Positions 36,452 to 44,986 are shown, counted from the first letter of the stretch. The stretch is DNA of 64,000 nt from Brevibacillus panacihumi (GCF_003710985.1 NZ_RHHT01000002.1:62001-126000); one strand, 5' to 3'. Numbers and translations: made by a program. Notes: generated by a model from the sequence alone, not told the origin.

Positions 36452-38069
36452 GGCGAACCCTCCTTACGACTCCGTAAGCTACCAATCCGACAAACACGGC
36501 AATGGTCAGCGGCAGGACTGGGATGTTGTGTCGTTTGAACACCAAAATGCGGTGTGAGTTGTACATATTGCCGATGATCTCGTTCTGGCCGTCGCCGTCG
36601 ATGTCGCCGATCTGTACGTTGATGAGCGGAAGATAGATGCGCCAGTTCTCCGTAAGCCCGTCCGGCGTATAGGAAAAACCGCGCAGATATCGGCTGTCTG
36701 TCGTACTGATCCAGCTTTTCGCTTTGGCGATGATTTCAGGCTCTCCGCTGCCTACCGCTGCGAAGTTCGAGAAACGGAAGCTGGTATCGCCCTCGGCGCT
36801 GGACCACAGGATGTCCCAGGTTCCTTCCGGCGTTGGTTTCAGGATGTAGGACGGCTTGCCTGCGAGCAGCAACTCATCTACCTGATCGTTGTCGATATCG
36901 GCAGGGATGAATTCGGCAGTCGCCAGCTCGGCTTCCTTGCGTGTGAGCGTATAGGCTTCCTTCAGCGAACCGTCTGCTTCCACGACCATGACGCTGATAT
37001 GTTGGCCCATGATCATCAGGCCTTCCCGTCCATCGGGCAGCATCATTGTTGTCAGCAGCTTGGTGGCGTCTGTTTTCCCGCTAAAAGGCTTGCCGTCGTA
37101 AGTTCCACTCAAGACCCCATTGATGATATGCAAATCTTTGTAATGGCGCCCCAGCTCATGGCGCAGGTCCATGCTGCCTTTGTTCTCTTCCAGCTTGTTG
37201 GCGATGTTCTCAATATCCAGCATGAATGCGCGATAAGGCGTAGTACCAATCTGCATCATGCCTTCTGCGAAGTTTTGCCGCTGCACATTGGGAACGAGCT
37301 GGTCATCCTTCATCGTGTAGTAAGGGAAGCCAGGCAAGTCGGTCGGCATCTGGTGCTTGATGCGTTCCAGGGTCTCCGCAGGGAGCTCCTTGTTATCCAT
37401 ACGCACCAGCTTGCCGTTTTCCCAACGCATGACATAGAGGGAGAGAGGCTCGGCTTGCAGGTGCAGCAGTTTTTCAGCGAGCGCTTTTTTCTCCTCTTCG
37501 GTTTCCGGTTTTTCCACCGTTTCCGGCAAAGGCAGCTCCATTGCATTGCCGTAGGTAATCACTTCTTGTTTGCCATCCCCGTCGACGTCGTAGAGCGTGA
37601 TCGGGAAGTAGTCGACCCACTCGCCATTGTAGAGACGAGCCGTTTCTTCCTGGACGGTGAAATGGCTCAAGGCGGTCAAGGTATAGCGATTAAACGTGAC
37701 ATTGGCGAGCAGGGCGATGACGACCAGCGCACCTACTGCTTTCCAGTTGAGGCGTCCATACCATTTGACCAAGAGGGCGATCACAATCACGGCGATCGCA
37801 CCGCCGATCAGAAGAGCCGCTGTTGTTTTCACATCAACGCGAGTCAGGGCACGGTCCAGCAGCAGGAAACCGATTGTGAAGACCAGCACCTGACGTCGTT
37901 CACTTGGATGGATCAAGAAGTAGAATCCAGCCAGCACCGGAATGAAGATGAGCAAGGCAATCCAGCTCAGATCAAGAAACGCGGGCTTCACGAGCAATTG
38001 GTAGATTAGAAACAGGGCGATGGCGTAAACGGCCCAGCCCAAAGTTGAAAGAATGGAACGGCTGCGCAT
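36444..38069 (-). CDS. Membrane protein with extracellular FG-GAP/VCBS beta-propeller
   Basis: 541 residues from the ATG at 38069, which has GGGGGTGAATCC upstream. Five N-terminal membrane helices (about 9-28, 33-52, 61-77, 83-103 and 109-126) are followed by a large extracytoplasmic domain and one C-terminal helix (about 517-535). That domain contains at least three calcium-binding FG-GAP-type loops: YDVDGDGKQEVI, ADIDNDQVDELLL and GDIDGDGQNEIIG, spread over about 130-510. I recognise no named family. It begins 4 bp after the O-antigen-ligase-like gene and overlaps the lipoprotein gene, so the three products probably act together on the wall polysaccharide. Confidence 0.75.
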   Translation of the reverse strand: MRSRSILSTLGWAVYAIALFLIYQLLVKPAFLDLSWIALLIFIPVLAGFYFLIHPSERRQVLVFTIGFLLLDRALTRVDVKTTAALLIGGAIAVIVIALLVKWYGRLNWKAVGALVVIALLANVTFNRYTLTALSHFTVQEETARLYNGEWVDYFPITLYDVDGDGKQEVITYGNAMELPLPETVEKPETEEEKKALAEKLLHLQAEPLSLYVMRWENGKLVRMDNKELPAETLERIKHQMPTDLPGFPYYTMKDDQLVPNVQRQNFAEGMMQIGTTPYRAFMLDIENIANKLEENKGSMDLRHELGRHYKDLHIINGVLSGTYDGKPFSGKTDATKLLTTMMLPDGREGLMIMGQHISVMVVEADGSLKEAYTLTRKEAELATAEFIPADIDNDQVDELLLAGKPSYILKPTPEGTWDILWSSAEGDTSFRFSNFAAVGSGEPEIIAKAKSWISTTDSRYLRGFSYTPDGLTENWRIYLPLINVQIGDIDGDGQNEIIGNMYNSHRILVFKRHNIPVLPLTIAVFVGLVAYGVVRRVRHA

Positions 38070-38073
38070 GGAT

Positions 38074-39336
38074 TCACCCCCTTTTTGATTGTATGTGATC
38101 GGCGTACAACGCACTGAAAATGCCGCCAAACAGCCAGAAGTAGAGCGCCATGAACGGCACCTCGAAAATGTTTTCTACGAAATTGTGAAACGCGACAGCG
38201 AAAATGCCGCAAAACAAGCCGAGAAGCAAGAAGAAATGGGGGGAATTGCGCCATGCCTGGACGGCCTTGACCCCGTTTCTCAGCATCATCGTGACAAAGA
38301 TGAGAAGCAGTGTGATCCCTATCAAACCGAATTCGGCCAAGCTTTTGAAGAAGTAGCTGTCAGAGTATATCGTACCGAAATGACGATATCCTACGGCTCC
38401 CCCATGATGGCCAAGACCAACGCCGAAGAGCGGCTCAATCCGCATCTTGTCATACGCATCTCCCCAACGGTCGAGACGACCTGCTTGCATACTCGATTCC
38501 AGGTATTCTTTCGTGAAGATCCCAAAAACCCGATTTTTCAGCGAGCCCAGCCCAGGAACAGCGTCGGGGACGTTGTACAAGCCAATCACGCCGATAATGC
38601 CGACGAGGACGAGGACCAAGGCGACGCGTTTTTTCCATATATAGACACAGATGAACAGGGAAAAAGCGAGCGCGAACCAGGCACCCCGTGATGCAGTCAG
38701 CAGCAGCGCCAAGAGAGTAATCAGCGTTACGCCTGCCCAGAGCAGTTTTTCTTTGCGATTGGTCACCTTGATAAACAATCCGGTTGCGATCGGTGCGATC
38801 AAGGCCATGTAGCTGCCCAGTACGTTGGGGCTTGTCACGAAGGAAAAGGCGCGAGTCGTGATCGCTTCGCCCTCTTGTACCCATGATCCGGGAGTTTGGA
38901 CACCCAGTACAACCTGGATGACTCCGTACAGGCCGGTTACAAAGCCTACCAGGACAAGCACTTTTAAGAGTTTTTCCAATTGATCTACTGACTTGAGCAG
39001 ATAGAATCCCATGAAGAAGGCAATCAGGTATTGGTAGATGGAGCGAAAGCCCTCTACGCTTGCTTTCCAAACCGCCATGTCCGTCACAGTCAGGGCGATT
39101 CCCAGAACAAACAGGGCGGAAAGCACATGTTTGATTTTGGGCATGGTGCGATTTCCTTCCAGATAGGCAAGGAGCGTAAACACCGACAGGATCATCAGCA
39201 AGACCTCATCCCAAAATGACGAAACGACTGGAATTGGTAGAATGTTCCGCAACAGGTAATCGATAAGGGGGTAAGCCAAAAACAAGTATAGCCACGTGTT
39301 TGCTTGACTTCCCCACTTCAACACGGTTTCTTTCAT
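38074..39336 (-). CDS. O-antigen ligase/polymerase family membrane protein (Wzy_C)
   Basis: 420 residues, about 10-12 membrane helices. The periplasm-facing loop and flanking motif GVQTPGSWVQ... RAFSFVTSPNVLGSYMALIAP and LLLTASRGAWFALAFSLF followed by GRLDRWGDAY and GVGLGHHG match the Wzy_C signature, including the conserved Arg and His of this superfamily. In a Gram-positive with this context it probably polymerises or transfers lipid-linked repeat units of the secondary wall polysaccharide. First gene of a three-gene operon. Confidence 0.87.
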   Translation of the reverse strand: MKETVLKWGSQANTWLYLFLAYPLIDYLLRNILPIPVVSSFWDEVLLMILSVFTLLAYLEGNRTMPKIKHVLSALFVLGIALTVTDMAVWKASVEGFRSIYQYLIAFFMGFYLLKSVDQLEKLLKVLVLVGFVTGLYGVIQVVLGVQTPGSWVQEGEAITTRAFSFVTSPNVLGSYMALIAPIATGLFIKVTNRKEKLLWAGVTLITLLALLLTASRGAWFALAFSLFICVYIWKKRVALVLVLVGIIGVIGLYNVPDAVPGLGSLKNRVFGIFTKEYLESSMQAGRLDRWGDAYDKMRIEPLFGVGLGHHGGAVGYRHFGTIYSDSYFFKSLAEFGLIGITLLLIFVTMMLRNGVKAVQAWRNSPHFFLLLGLFCGIFAVAFHNFVENIFEVPFMALYFWLFGGIFSALYADHIQSKRG

Positions 39337-39374
39337 TTGATTTGTAGTCCTCCTACGCAGGGATTAACCAATCC

Positions 39375-39404
39375 ATTATAATGAATTTCACAACCTCCTA
39401 GCAA
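39375..39404 (-). promoter_or_regulatory. Sigma-A promoter of the polymerase operon
   Basis: On the minus strand TTGCTA (39399-39404), an 18-bp spacer and TATAAT (39375-39380). The -35 is inside a perfect inverted repeat. Confidence 0.7.
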
Positions 39405-39413
39405 GTTAGGAGG
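39394..39413. promoter_or_regulatory. Perfect inverted repeat over the polymerase promoter, putative operator
   Basis: CCTCCTA, six bases, TAGGAGG. It covers the -35 of the minus-strand promoter and lies 9 bp upstream of the murJ-side -35, so a regulator bound here could control both divergent genes. I do not know a regulator with this site. Confidence 0.4.
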
Positions 39414-39421
39414 GAAAGGGA

Positions 39422-39451
39422 TTGGTAGGATCGCGAGAAATGAGATATGAT
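39422..39451 (+). promoter_or_regulatory. Sigma-A-like promoter of the murJ-like gene
   Basis: TTGGTA (39422-39427), an 18-bp spacer and TATGAT (39446-39451). Confidence 0.55.
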
Positions 39452-39504
39452 AGCAAAGTATTTGACGCGCAGGTTGGTTGAACGCCGAATAAGGAGTTTT
39501 GGAA

Positions 39505-41031
39505 ATGAGTCTGATCAGAATTGCTTCCATGATCGTCGTATTGACGCTGGTGGGAAGACTTTTGGGTTTTTTTCGAAGCGTGTATGTATCCGAATTATAC
39601 GGGACGGGGATGGAGGCCGACGCTTTTAACATCGCGGCGACGATTCCCCTCACCCTTTTCCTTGTCGTCCCAGGCGCTATTAACGCGGTCCTGATTCCGA
39701 CGATGCGCGGTCTGATGGAAAAGAAACAGCCGACAGATGGGCTTTACCACAAGATGCTTGGCATTGTATTGGCTGTTTTCGGACTGGTCGCCGTAATGGG
39801 AGTCGTGTTTGCCAAAGAGGTAGCTGGGCTCTTTGGCTTGACAGGCGTCAAACTCGACCTGACTGCAGACATGCTGCAGTGGATGTGGCCATCTGCAGTA
39901 TTTATCGGCTTGGCCGGGCTTTGGACCAGCATGTGCAATGCGCATCAGCATTTTTTTACCCCTACTTTGGGCACCGTCGCCAATGGGGCAATCGTCATCG
40001 GGAGCATGTACTTCCTCGTTCCCGTCTATGGGCCGCAGGGGCTGGCGATTGCGACAACTCTTGGCTATCTGGCAGCAATGGTTACGATGCTGCCGACTTT
40101 GCACCGCTTTGGATACCGGCACCGCCTCTCCTTTTCCTTTCAAAAGGATGAAGCTCTGGCAGGAATGGGAGAGCGGGTTGTGCCGATCCTGATCGGAGCA
40201 GTCGTGGCACAGGCTACGACGTTCCTGGAGCGAGGCTTTGCAGAATCAGTTGGTACTGGTGCGATTTCAGCCCTGGCCAATGCCAACCAGATCGTGCAGA
40301 TGCCGATGGCGATTTTTGTTGGAGCCTTTACACTGCCGTTGTTTCCGCTGCTTGCTACCCATGTGAAGCGGGGAGAGATGACAGAGATGAAGCTGATCCT
40401 GCAAAAAGGACTGGCGTATCTGTTCATCCTGCTGGTACCGGTTACTGTCGGGCTCACCTTGTATGCGGAGCCGATCATTCGCCTTGCCTTTGAGCGCGGC
40501 GCATTTGACGAGCTTTCCGTATCGATGACCGCGTGGGCGCTGCCTTTTTACGCTTTGGGCTTGTACGCGCTGGGGGCGCGGGATTTGCTGACTCGTGCCT
40601 TCTACGCGCTGGAAAACACACGTACACCCGTCACCATCGGGATTGTCGGGATCGGGGTGTACATCGCAGCCAACTGGCTGTTGATTCCGCATCTCGGACA
40701 CGGCGGAATCGCATTGGCCCAGGCCTTGTCTGCCTTCAGTCAGGCTGCATTGCTGTTCGTCTTGCTTTGGCGCGCTGTCGGCGTGCCTGTGAAGGCCAGC
40801 TTTTTGTGGACGATGGTAAAAACACTGCTGGCATGCGCAATCATGGGAGGAGGCATTATTTTGCTGGATCCTTGGCTGTCCCAACTGCCAATCTGGATCT
40901 ACCTGATCATCGGCGTAGCAATTGGCATGCTCTTGTACGGCGCAGCATTGATCGTGATGCGCGAACCGCTGGTAGCCGAATTGCTGCAAAAAGTGCGCAA
41001 ACGCTCTATTCCATCCGGGGGGCAGTCGTAA
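39505..41031 (+). CDS. murJ: MurJ/MviN-family lipid II or lipid-linked glycan flippase
   Basis: 508 residues, about 14 membrane helices. ATG at 39505 with AAGGAG upstream. The in-frame TTG at 39499 is a poorer choice. MurJ hallmarks: VGRLLGFFRSVYVSELYGTGMEADAF near the N-terminus (Arg and Glu/Asp lining the cavity), PLTLFLVVPGAINAVLIP, and the ERGFAESVGTGAISALANANQIVQMP segment near 230-255. The family flips undecaprenyl-pyrophosphate-linked precursors. Because it sits in a wall-polysaccharide locus it may be dedicated to that polymer rather than to peptidoglycan. Its 3' end overlaps the convergent CapK-like gene by 26 bp. Confidence 0.87.
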   Translation: MSLIRIASMIVVLTLVGRLLGFFRSVYVSELYGTGMEADAFNIAATIPLTLFLVVPGAINAVLIPTMRGLMEKKQPTDGLYHKMLGIVLAVFGLVAVMGVVFAKEVAGLFGLTGVKLDLTADMLQWMWPSAVFIGLAGLWTSMCNAHQHFFTPTLGTVANGAIVIGSMYFLVPVYGPQGLAIATTLGYLAAMVTMLPTLHRFGYRHRLSFSFQKDEALAGMGERVVPILIGAVVAQATTFLERGFAESVGTGAISALANANQIVQMPMAIFVGAFTLPLFPLLATHVKRGEMTEMKLILQKGLAYLFILLVPVTVGLTLYAEPIIRLAFERGAFDELSVSMTAWALPFYALGLYALGARDLLTRAFYALENTRTPVTIGIVGIGVYIAANWLLIPHLGHGGIALAQALSAFSQAALLFVLLWRAVGVPVKASFLWTMVKTLLACAIMGGGIILLDPWLSQLPIWIYLIIGVAIGMLLYGAALIVMREPLVAELLQKVRKRSIPSGGQS

Positions 41032-42424
41032 GCGGGCATTCGCGAATGGCATAGCGGACTTTTCCGGAAGCGCTCGGAGGAATGTGGTCCACGTAAGCGA
41101 CCTGGACGCTGACATCGCCCAATGCAGCCTGGATGCCAGCCAATAGGCGGGATTCGTCTGCGGGCAGATAGGTGTCCGGATCCTTCACGAGCTTTAAGCT
41201 GAGCCGGCTGGGTTCATGCTGCACGATCTGAAACGTGCGAAAGCTGTCCATGCCGCGAATGATATGATTAAAATAGTGGCCATGAACGATTTTTCCGTGC
41301 GTGGAGATGAACATGTCATCTTCTCGTCCGTCGATCTTTTCCAATACGGGAAAATTGATCCCGCAGTCGCAGCTTTGGGGGGAGAGGGCGATCATGTCTC
41401 CCAGCTGATAACGAAGACGCGGCATGACGCTATTGTGCAAGTCAGTCACGAGCAACGCCCCGGTTTCGCCCGGATAGAGCGGTATGCCTGTGAGCGGATC
41501 GACGACCTCGAGGAAGCAGTTTTCACTGAAGATGTGCATTCGCCCGCTCGGACATTGATAAGCGATCATTCCGCCGTCGCGAGCTCCGTATTCATTGATG
41601 ACCGGTGCCTCAAAAGCCGATTCGATCGTCTGCCGCTGGTGGGCATGCAGGCTTTCGGCAGTGGAGACGACCGCTTTCAGTTGGATGCCTGGCGACAAGC
41701 CGCGCTCCAGCATCATTTCTGCCAGGCTGTGGAGTGCCGAGGCGTATCCATATAAATAGACAGGTTGAAAACGCTGGATCAGGCGCAGATAGGCAGGAAG
41801 CTGCTCTGTGTCCAGCTCGTAGGCGGAAAGGATGAGGCGATTCTTCAACCAACGTTCTTTCCAGCGATGACGCCGTTCCTGTTGTTGATTCAATTCCAGC
41901 GGCGAACCCCAAATCATGACACAGGGGTCGCCGATCTGAATTCCGTGCCAGGAGAGGCCGAGCCAACGCGCGGCTTCGTAGCGTTCGACAGCCGGGCGGT
42001 CGAGATAAAAACGGGTGGGCTCGCCGGTAGAACCGCCCGTTCGGTTTCCGATCAACTTCGCTGGATTTGTGTGTTGGGAGAGGTATTGATCAGCGTTCTG
42101 GCGAAAACGGGATTTGCTTAAAATGGGGAGGCGCTGCAAAAAGCGTTCGGGCTGCTCGCGATGAGTCTCCCATTCCGAAGCGAATTCGGTATACGCTGGG
42201 ACATCCCGGGTCGCATGATCCAGCAGCTTGCCCAGCTTTTTTCGTTGGCTTTCTAGCAAAGCATCTGTTTGCAGGCTTTGAGCACGCCGCAATTCTGCCA
42301 TGTAATGACGTGTTCGATTTTCTTTGAGCAGCTCCATCATCGGCCACTGTATGCGGCGAATCCAGAAACCGGTTGCGGGCACGACCATCTCCTCCTTCTT
42401 GGGCAGACGATTCGAAGAAGTCAT
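41006..42424 (-). CDS. CapK/PaaK-like adenylate-forming enzyme
   Basis: 472 residues if started at the ATG at 42424 (MTSSNRLPKKEE...), which has GGTGG at a rather long distance. The in-frame start at 42490 and the ATG at 42388 (AGGAGG only two bases away) are alternatives, so the N-terminus is uncertain. The ANL-type P-loop is IGNRTGGSTGEPTRFYLDRP, followed by an Y.YGYASALHSLAEMMLE motif, NEYGARDGGMIAYQCPSG and LEKIDGREDDMFISTHGK. It belongs to the PaaK/coenzyme F390 synthetase-like group that recurs in capsule and exopolysaccharide loci. The acyl substrate is unknown. Possible role: activating an acid that decorates the polymer. Confidence 0.8.
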   Translation of the reverse strand: MTSSNRLPKKEEMVVPATGFWIRRIQWPMMELLKENRTRHYMAELRRAQSLQTDALLESQRKKLGKLLDHATRDVPAYTEFASEWETHREQPERFLQRLPILSKSRFRQNADQYLSQHTNPAKLIGNRTGGSTGEPTRFYLDRPAVERYEAARWLGLSWHGIQIGDPCVMIWGSPLELNQQQERRHRWKERWLKNRLILSAYELDTEQLPAYLRLIQRFQPVYLYGYASALHSLAEMMLERGLSPGIQLKAVVSTAESLHAHQRQTIESAFEAPVINEYGARDGGMIAYQCPSGRMHIFSENCFLEVVDPLTGIPLYPGETGALLVTDLHNSVMPRLRYQLGDMIALSPQSCDCGINFPVLEKIDGREDDMFISTHGKIVHGHYFNHIIRGMDSFRTFQIVQHEPSRLSLKLVKDPDTYLPADESRLLAGIQAALGDVSVQVAYVDHIPPSASGKVRYAIRECPLTTAPRME

Positions 42425-42565
42425 TGGAATCTGTTTCCACCAGTATTCCTGCCTATTTGCATCGTTATACCTGTTTGCTGGAACGGGCAAATGATAGTAG
42501 GATAGAGGGTGGATTCATGCCGTTTGGGAGAACCATCATTCCGGGACATGACAAAGGAGTTACCC

Positions 42566-44203
42566 ATGTTGAAAAAAAGCCATTTCCTTGCGGGCGCGCT
42601 AATCCTCGCCATAGCAGGTGTTTTATCAAAAGTAATCGGGATGTTTTACCGGATCCCCTTGCAGGAGATCGTCGGGGATAATGGATTGGGTCTCTATCAG
42701 GAGGTTTATCCGCTCTATTTGACCTTCCTCGTACTGGCGACAGCGGGTGTGCCCGTTGCCTTGTCCAGGGTGATTGCGGAAGCGCTGGCGGAAGGAAAAA
42801 AGGGAAGTGTAGGCCAAATTATGGCCCGCAGTATGGTTATGATGGGGGCTATCGGGATCGGATTGTTCGCGATTCTCTACGTCTGCTCGCCATTGATTGC
42901 CAAGCTGATGGGCAATCCCCATCTGATCCAGCCAATTCGGGCAATCTCTTTATCCCTGTTATTCGTGCCATTGATTGCGGTGATCCGCGGTTTCTTTTAC
43001 GGTCACCAGAAAATGATGTATGTCGGCTTGTCTCAGATCGTGGAGCAAACGCTGCGTGTAGCCTTTATTCTCATTGCCTCTCTATACCTGGTCCGCCTTG
43101 GGGAAGATACGGATTCTGTCATTACCGGCGTCAACTTCGGGACGATGATCAGTACCTTTTTAAGCCTGGGATTTTTGGGATTCCTGCTGTGGCTGCACAA
43201 CCGCAAGAACGCGGTCTTTGTCGGGGCGCAGTGGAAGCGACTGGACTGGTGGTATGATCGAGCCTTTTTCTCCAAGATGTGGCGAATTGCCTGGCCGATC
43301 TGCCTGAGTGCTTTGGTGATTCCGATTTTCAGCTTGACCGACTCGTTTCTCGCGATCAATATTTTTCGGTACATCTGGCAGGTAGACGGGCTGACGGCAG
43401 ATACCTGGTTTGGAATTTACAGCCGCGGCGGCCCGCTGCTGCAAATGGCCAGTCTCTTCGGCTCCTCGATTGCGCTTTCCATCGTGCCGGCGATTGCGGA
43501 AGCGAAAGGACAGGGAGATACGGAGCGCGTCACGACCTTGACCAAGCTGAGCTTGCGTTTTGCCTGGCTGATCGGTCTGCCGGCCGGATTGGGGCTGACG
43601 GCAGTAGCTGAAGGGGCGAATCTCGCTTTGTACGGAGATGTCGAGGGGACGCGGGCTATGGCTATCTTGGGCGTGACTGCCATTCCATTGTCGCTGCTGC
43701 TTGCAACCAATGGAATATTGCAGGGAATCGGCAAGGAGAAGATTCCCGCCCGCCACCTGGTGTATGGTGTAATCGTAAAAATTGCCGCGACGCTATTGTT
43801 TACATCCTGGTTCGGGATGGATGGACTCTCGCTGTCCTGGCTGTGTGCGACCGCATTTGTCTGCATTCTTAATATGCGAACCATCAGCCGTCTCGTCTTC
43901 GTACCGATCAACTGGCGTTTTGACACGCTGTATCCCCTGCTCGTCGCCAATCTGATGCTGGTTCTGGCTTGGGGGACGACGGAAGCGACTGGCTATTTGC
44001 TCGGCTGGGGTGACAAGCTGCGCTTGTTGGGTGCAGTGGAGACCGTGGCTGGCGTAGCGGTAGGGATGATCATTTACTTGGGCTCGCTGCTTTTGATCCC
44101 GCTGATCGACGACAAAGAGCTGGATTGGCTCCCGGGAGGCAACAAGCTGCGCTCGTTTATGAATTTGATTCGGAAAAAGCAGGCGTCGTCCAAGTCATCG
44201 TAG
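42566..44203 (+). CDS. Polysaccharide exporter of the SpoVB/YtgP-like MOP family
   Basis: 545 residues from the ATG at 42566, behind AAAGGAGTTACCC. An in-frame ATG at 42509 adds 19 residues without a site. About 14 membrane helices. The N-terminal FLAGALILAIAGVLSKVIGMFYRIPL followed by GLGLYQEVYPLYLTFLVLATAG is the signature of the SpoVB/YtgP-like branch, some members of which (YtgP/MurJ) flip lipid II in Bacillus. It is the second MOP flippase within 5 kb, which suggests one serves peptidoglycan and the other the secondary polymer. Confidence 0.87.
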   Translation: MLKKSHFLAGALILAIAGVLSKVIGMFYRIPLQEIVGDNGLGLYQEVYPLYLTFLVLATAGVPVALSRVIAEALAEGKKGSVGQIMARSMVMMGAIGIGLFAILYVCSPLIAKLMGNPHLIQPIRAISLSLLFVPLIAVIRGFFYGHQKMMYVGLSQIVEQTLRVAFILIASLYLVRLGEDTDSVITGVNFGTMISTFLSLGFLGFLLWLHNRKNAVFVGAQWKRLDWWYDRAFFSKMWRIAWPICLSALVIPIFSLTDSFLAINIFRYIWQVDGLTADTWFGIYSRGGPLLQMASLFGSSIALSIVPAIAEAKGQGDTERVTTLTKLSLRFAWLIGLPAGLGLTAVAEGANLALYGDVEGTRAMAILGVTAIPLSLLLATNGILQGIGKEKIPARHLVYGVIVKIAATLLFTSWFGMDGLSLSWLCATAFVCILNMRTISRLVFVPINWRFDTLYPLLVANLMLVLAWGTTEATGYLLGWGDKLRLLGAVETVAGVAVGMIIYLGSLLLIPLIDDKELDWLPGGNKLRSFMNLIRKKQASSKSS

Positions 44204-44216
44204 GAATGAAAAAAAT

Positions 44217-44278
44217 AAAATGCTCCCCGTAAGGCAGGTTGCAATGATGAACCTGCAGCCGATTGGGGAGCATTTTTT
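44217..44278. terminator. Bidirectional terminator between flippase gene and ridA
   Basis: AAAATGCTCCCC (44217-44228) pairs with GGGGAGCATTTT (44265-44276), with an inner stem GCAGGTT/AACCTGC (44234-44256). A runs and T runs flank both sides. Confidence 0.88.
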
Positions 44279-44279
44279 G

Positions 44280-44669
44280 TTAGCGAGCGGCCCAAGCCTC
44301 TACCTCAACCTTAAAAGCCGGTTGGGCCAGAGCAGACACATAAGCTAATGTCGTGGATGGCGGCTGACCGCCGTGGAATTCGTTCCACATCTCAATAAAG
44401 CGATCCCGGTCGATCTCCTCAGTCAACCAGAGATTGATTTTCACAATCCCATCTGAGGCAACGCCTTCACTATTCAAAATACGCGTCACATTTAGAAGTG
44501 CATTCCGAAGCTGTTCATTCACATCTGCCGGCACATTTCCTTCAGAATCCGTCCCGACTTGTCCAGCCAAAACCAGGATATCCTTATCTCTCGGCACAAT
44601 AGTAAGGTGCGAATAAGAGCCAACCGGGGCAGCAACAACATCTGGATTTTTGCGGATGATCGTCATCAT
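44280..44669 (-). CDS. RidA-family (YjgF/YER057c/UK114) protein
   Basis: 129 residues. The trimeric RidA fold is evident from SHLTIVPRDKDILVLAGQVGTDSEGNV near the N-terminus and from VKINLWLTEEIDRDRFIEMWNEFHGG and PPSTTLAYVSALAQPAFKVEVEAWAA at the end. The usual catalytic Arg in the 'PAR' position is absent in PPSTTLAYV (Ser-Thr-Thr in place of Ala-Arg-Thr/Ser), so it may not be a canonical enamine/imine deaminase. AAGGAGG precedes two adjacent ATG codons (44669 and 44666). Its genomic neighbours give no hint of substrate. Confidence 0.85.
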   Translation of the reverse strand: MMTIIRKNPDVVAAPVGSYSHLTIVPRDKDILVLAGQVGTDSEGNVPADVNEQLRNALLNVTRILNSEGVASDGIVKINLWLTEEIDRDRFIEMWNEFHGGQPPSTTLAYVSALAQPAFKVEVEAWAAR

Positions 44670-44782
44670 AGGTACCTCCTTCTCTCATTGGAATCATTAT
44701 ACTGCAATGGTAGAAACAGATGATAGAAAACTCCATGAGATACCCGCAAACAAAGAGGCAGGGGGATTAAGAAATGCTGGCA

Positions 44783-44843
44783 GAGGAAAAATGGGAAAAA
44801 AGTGAAGATCCCAACCCGCCGGAGCGTTTTCCCATTTTTCCTC
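44783..44843. repeat. Fold-back repeat element, copy 2 (short form)
   Basis: GAGGAAAAATGGGAAAA (44783-44799) and its perfect reverse complement at 44827-44843 enclose a 27-base loop. The loop holds GAAGATCCCAACCCGCC (44804-44820), the exact reverse complement of the 17-base core in copy 1. The arms differ from copy 1 at two positions (AG.A to TG.G), and both arms changed together, keeping the stem perfect. On the minus strand it lies about 80 bp after a terminator, the same kind of place as copy 1. Confidence 0.75.
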
Positions 44844-44923
44844 CCCACCACCGCAGCTCGATGACCACCAAAAAAATCCTCTGAGCCTGCCATGAGAGAA
44901 TCACCATAGTTGTCATTCCCCAT

Positions 44924-44964
44924 AAAAAGAGGTGCCCTTCGTAGCAAATCTACGATTGGGCACC
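44924..44964 (-). terminator. Intrinsic terminator of the methyltransferase/csaB unit
   Basis: GGTGCCC (44931-44937) pairs with GGGCACC (44958-44964), with inner CGTAG/CTACG, and TCTTTTT follows on the minus strand. Confidence 0.85.
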
Positions 44965-44986
44965 CTTGTTTTATTTACTGCAAACA

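Larger units (their letters stand above)
44670..44986. other. 317-bp spacer between ridA and the methyltransferase gene
   Basis: Holds the ridA ribosome site, the short fold-back repeat, and the methyltransferase terminator. A 36-codon plus-strand frame and a 93-codon minus-strand frame run through the repeat and are probably not coding. Confidence 0.6.

Noticed and set aside
44775-44884. 36-codon plus-strand frame through the short repeat
   Set aside because: Its codons are the repeat arms and loop, and the perfect hairpin explains the sequence better than coding.
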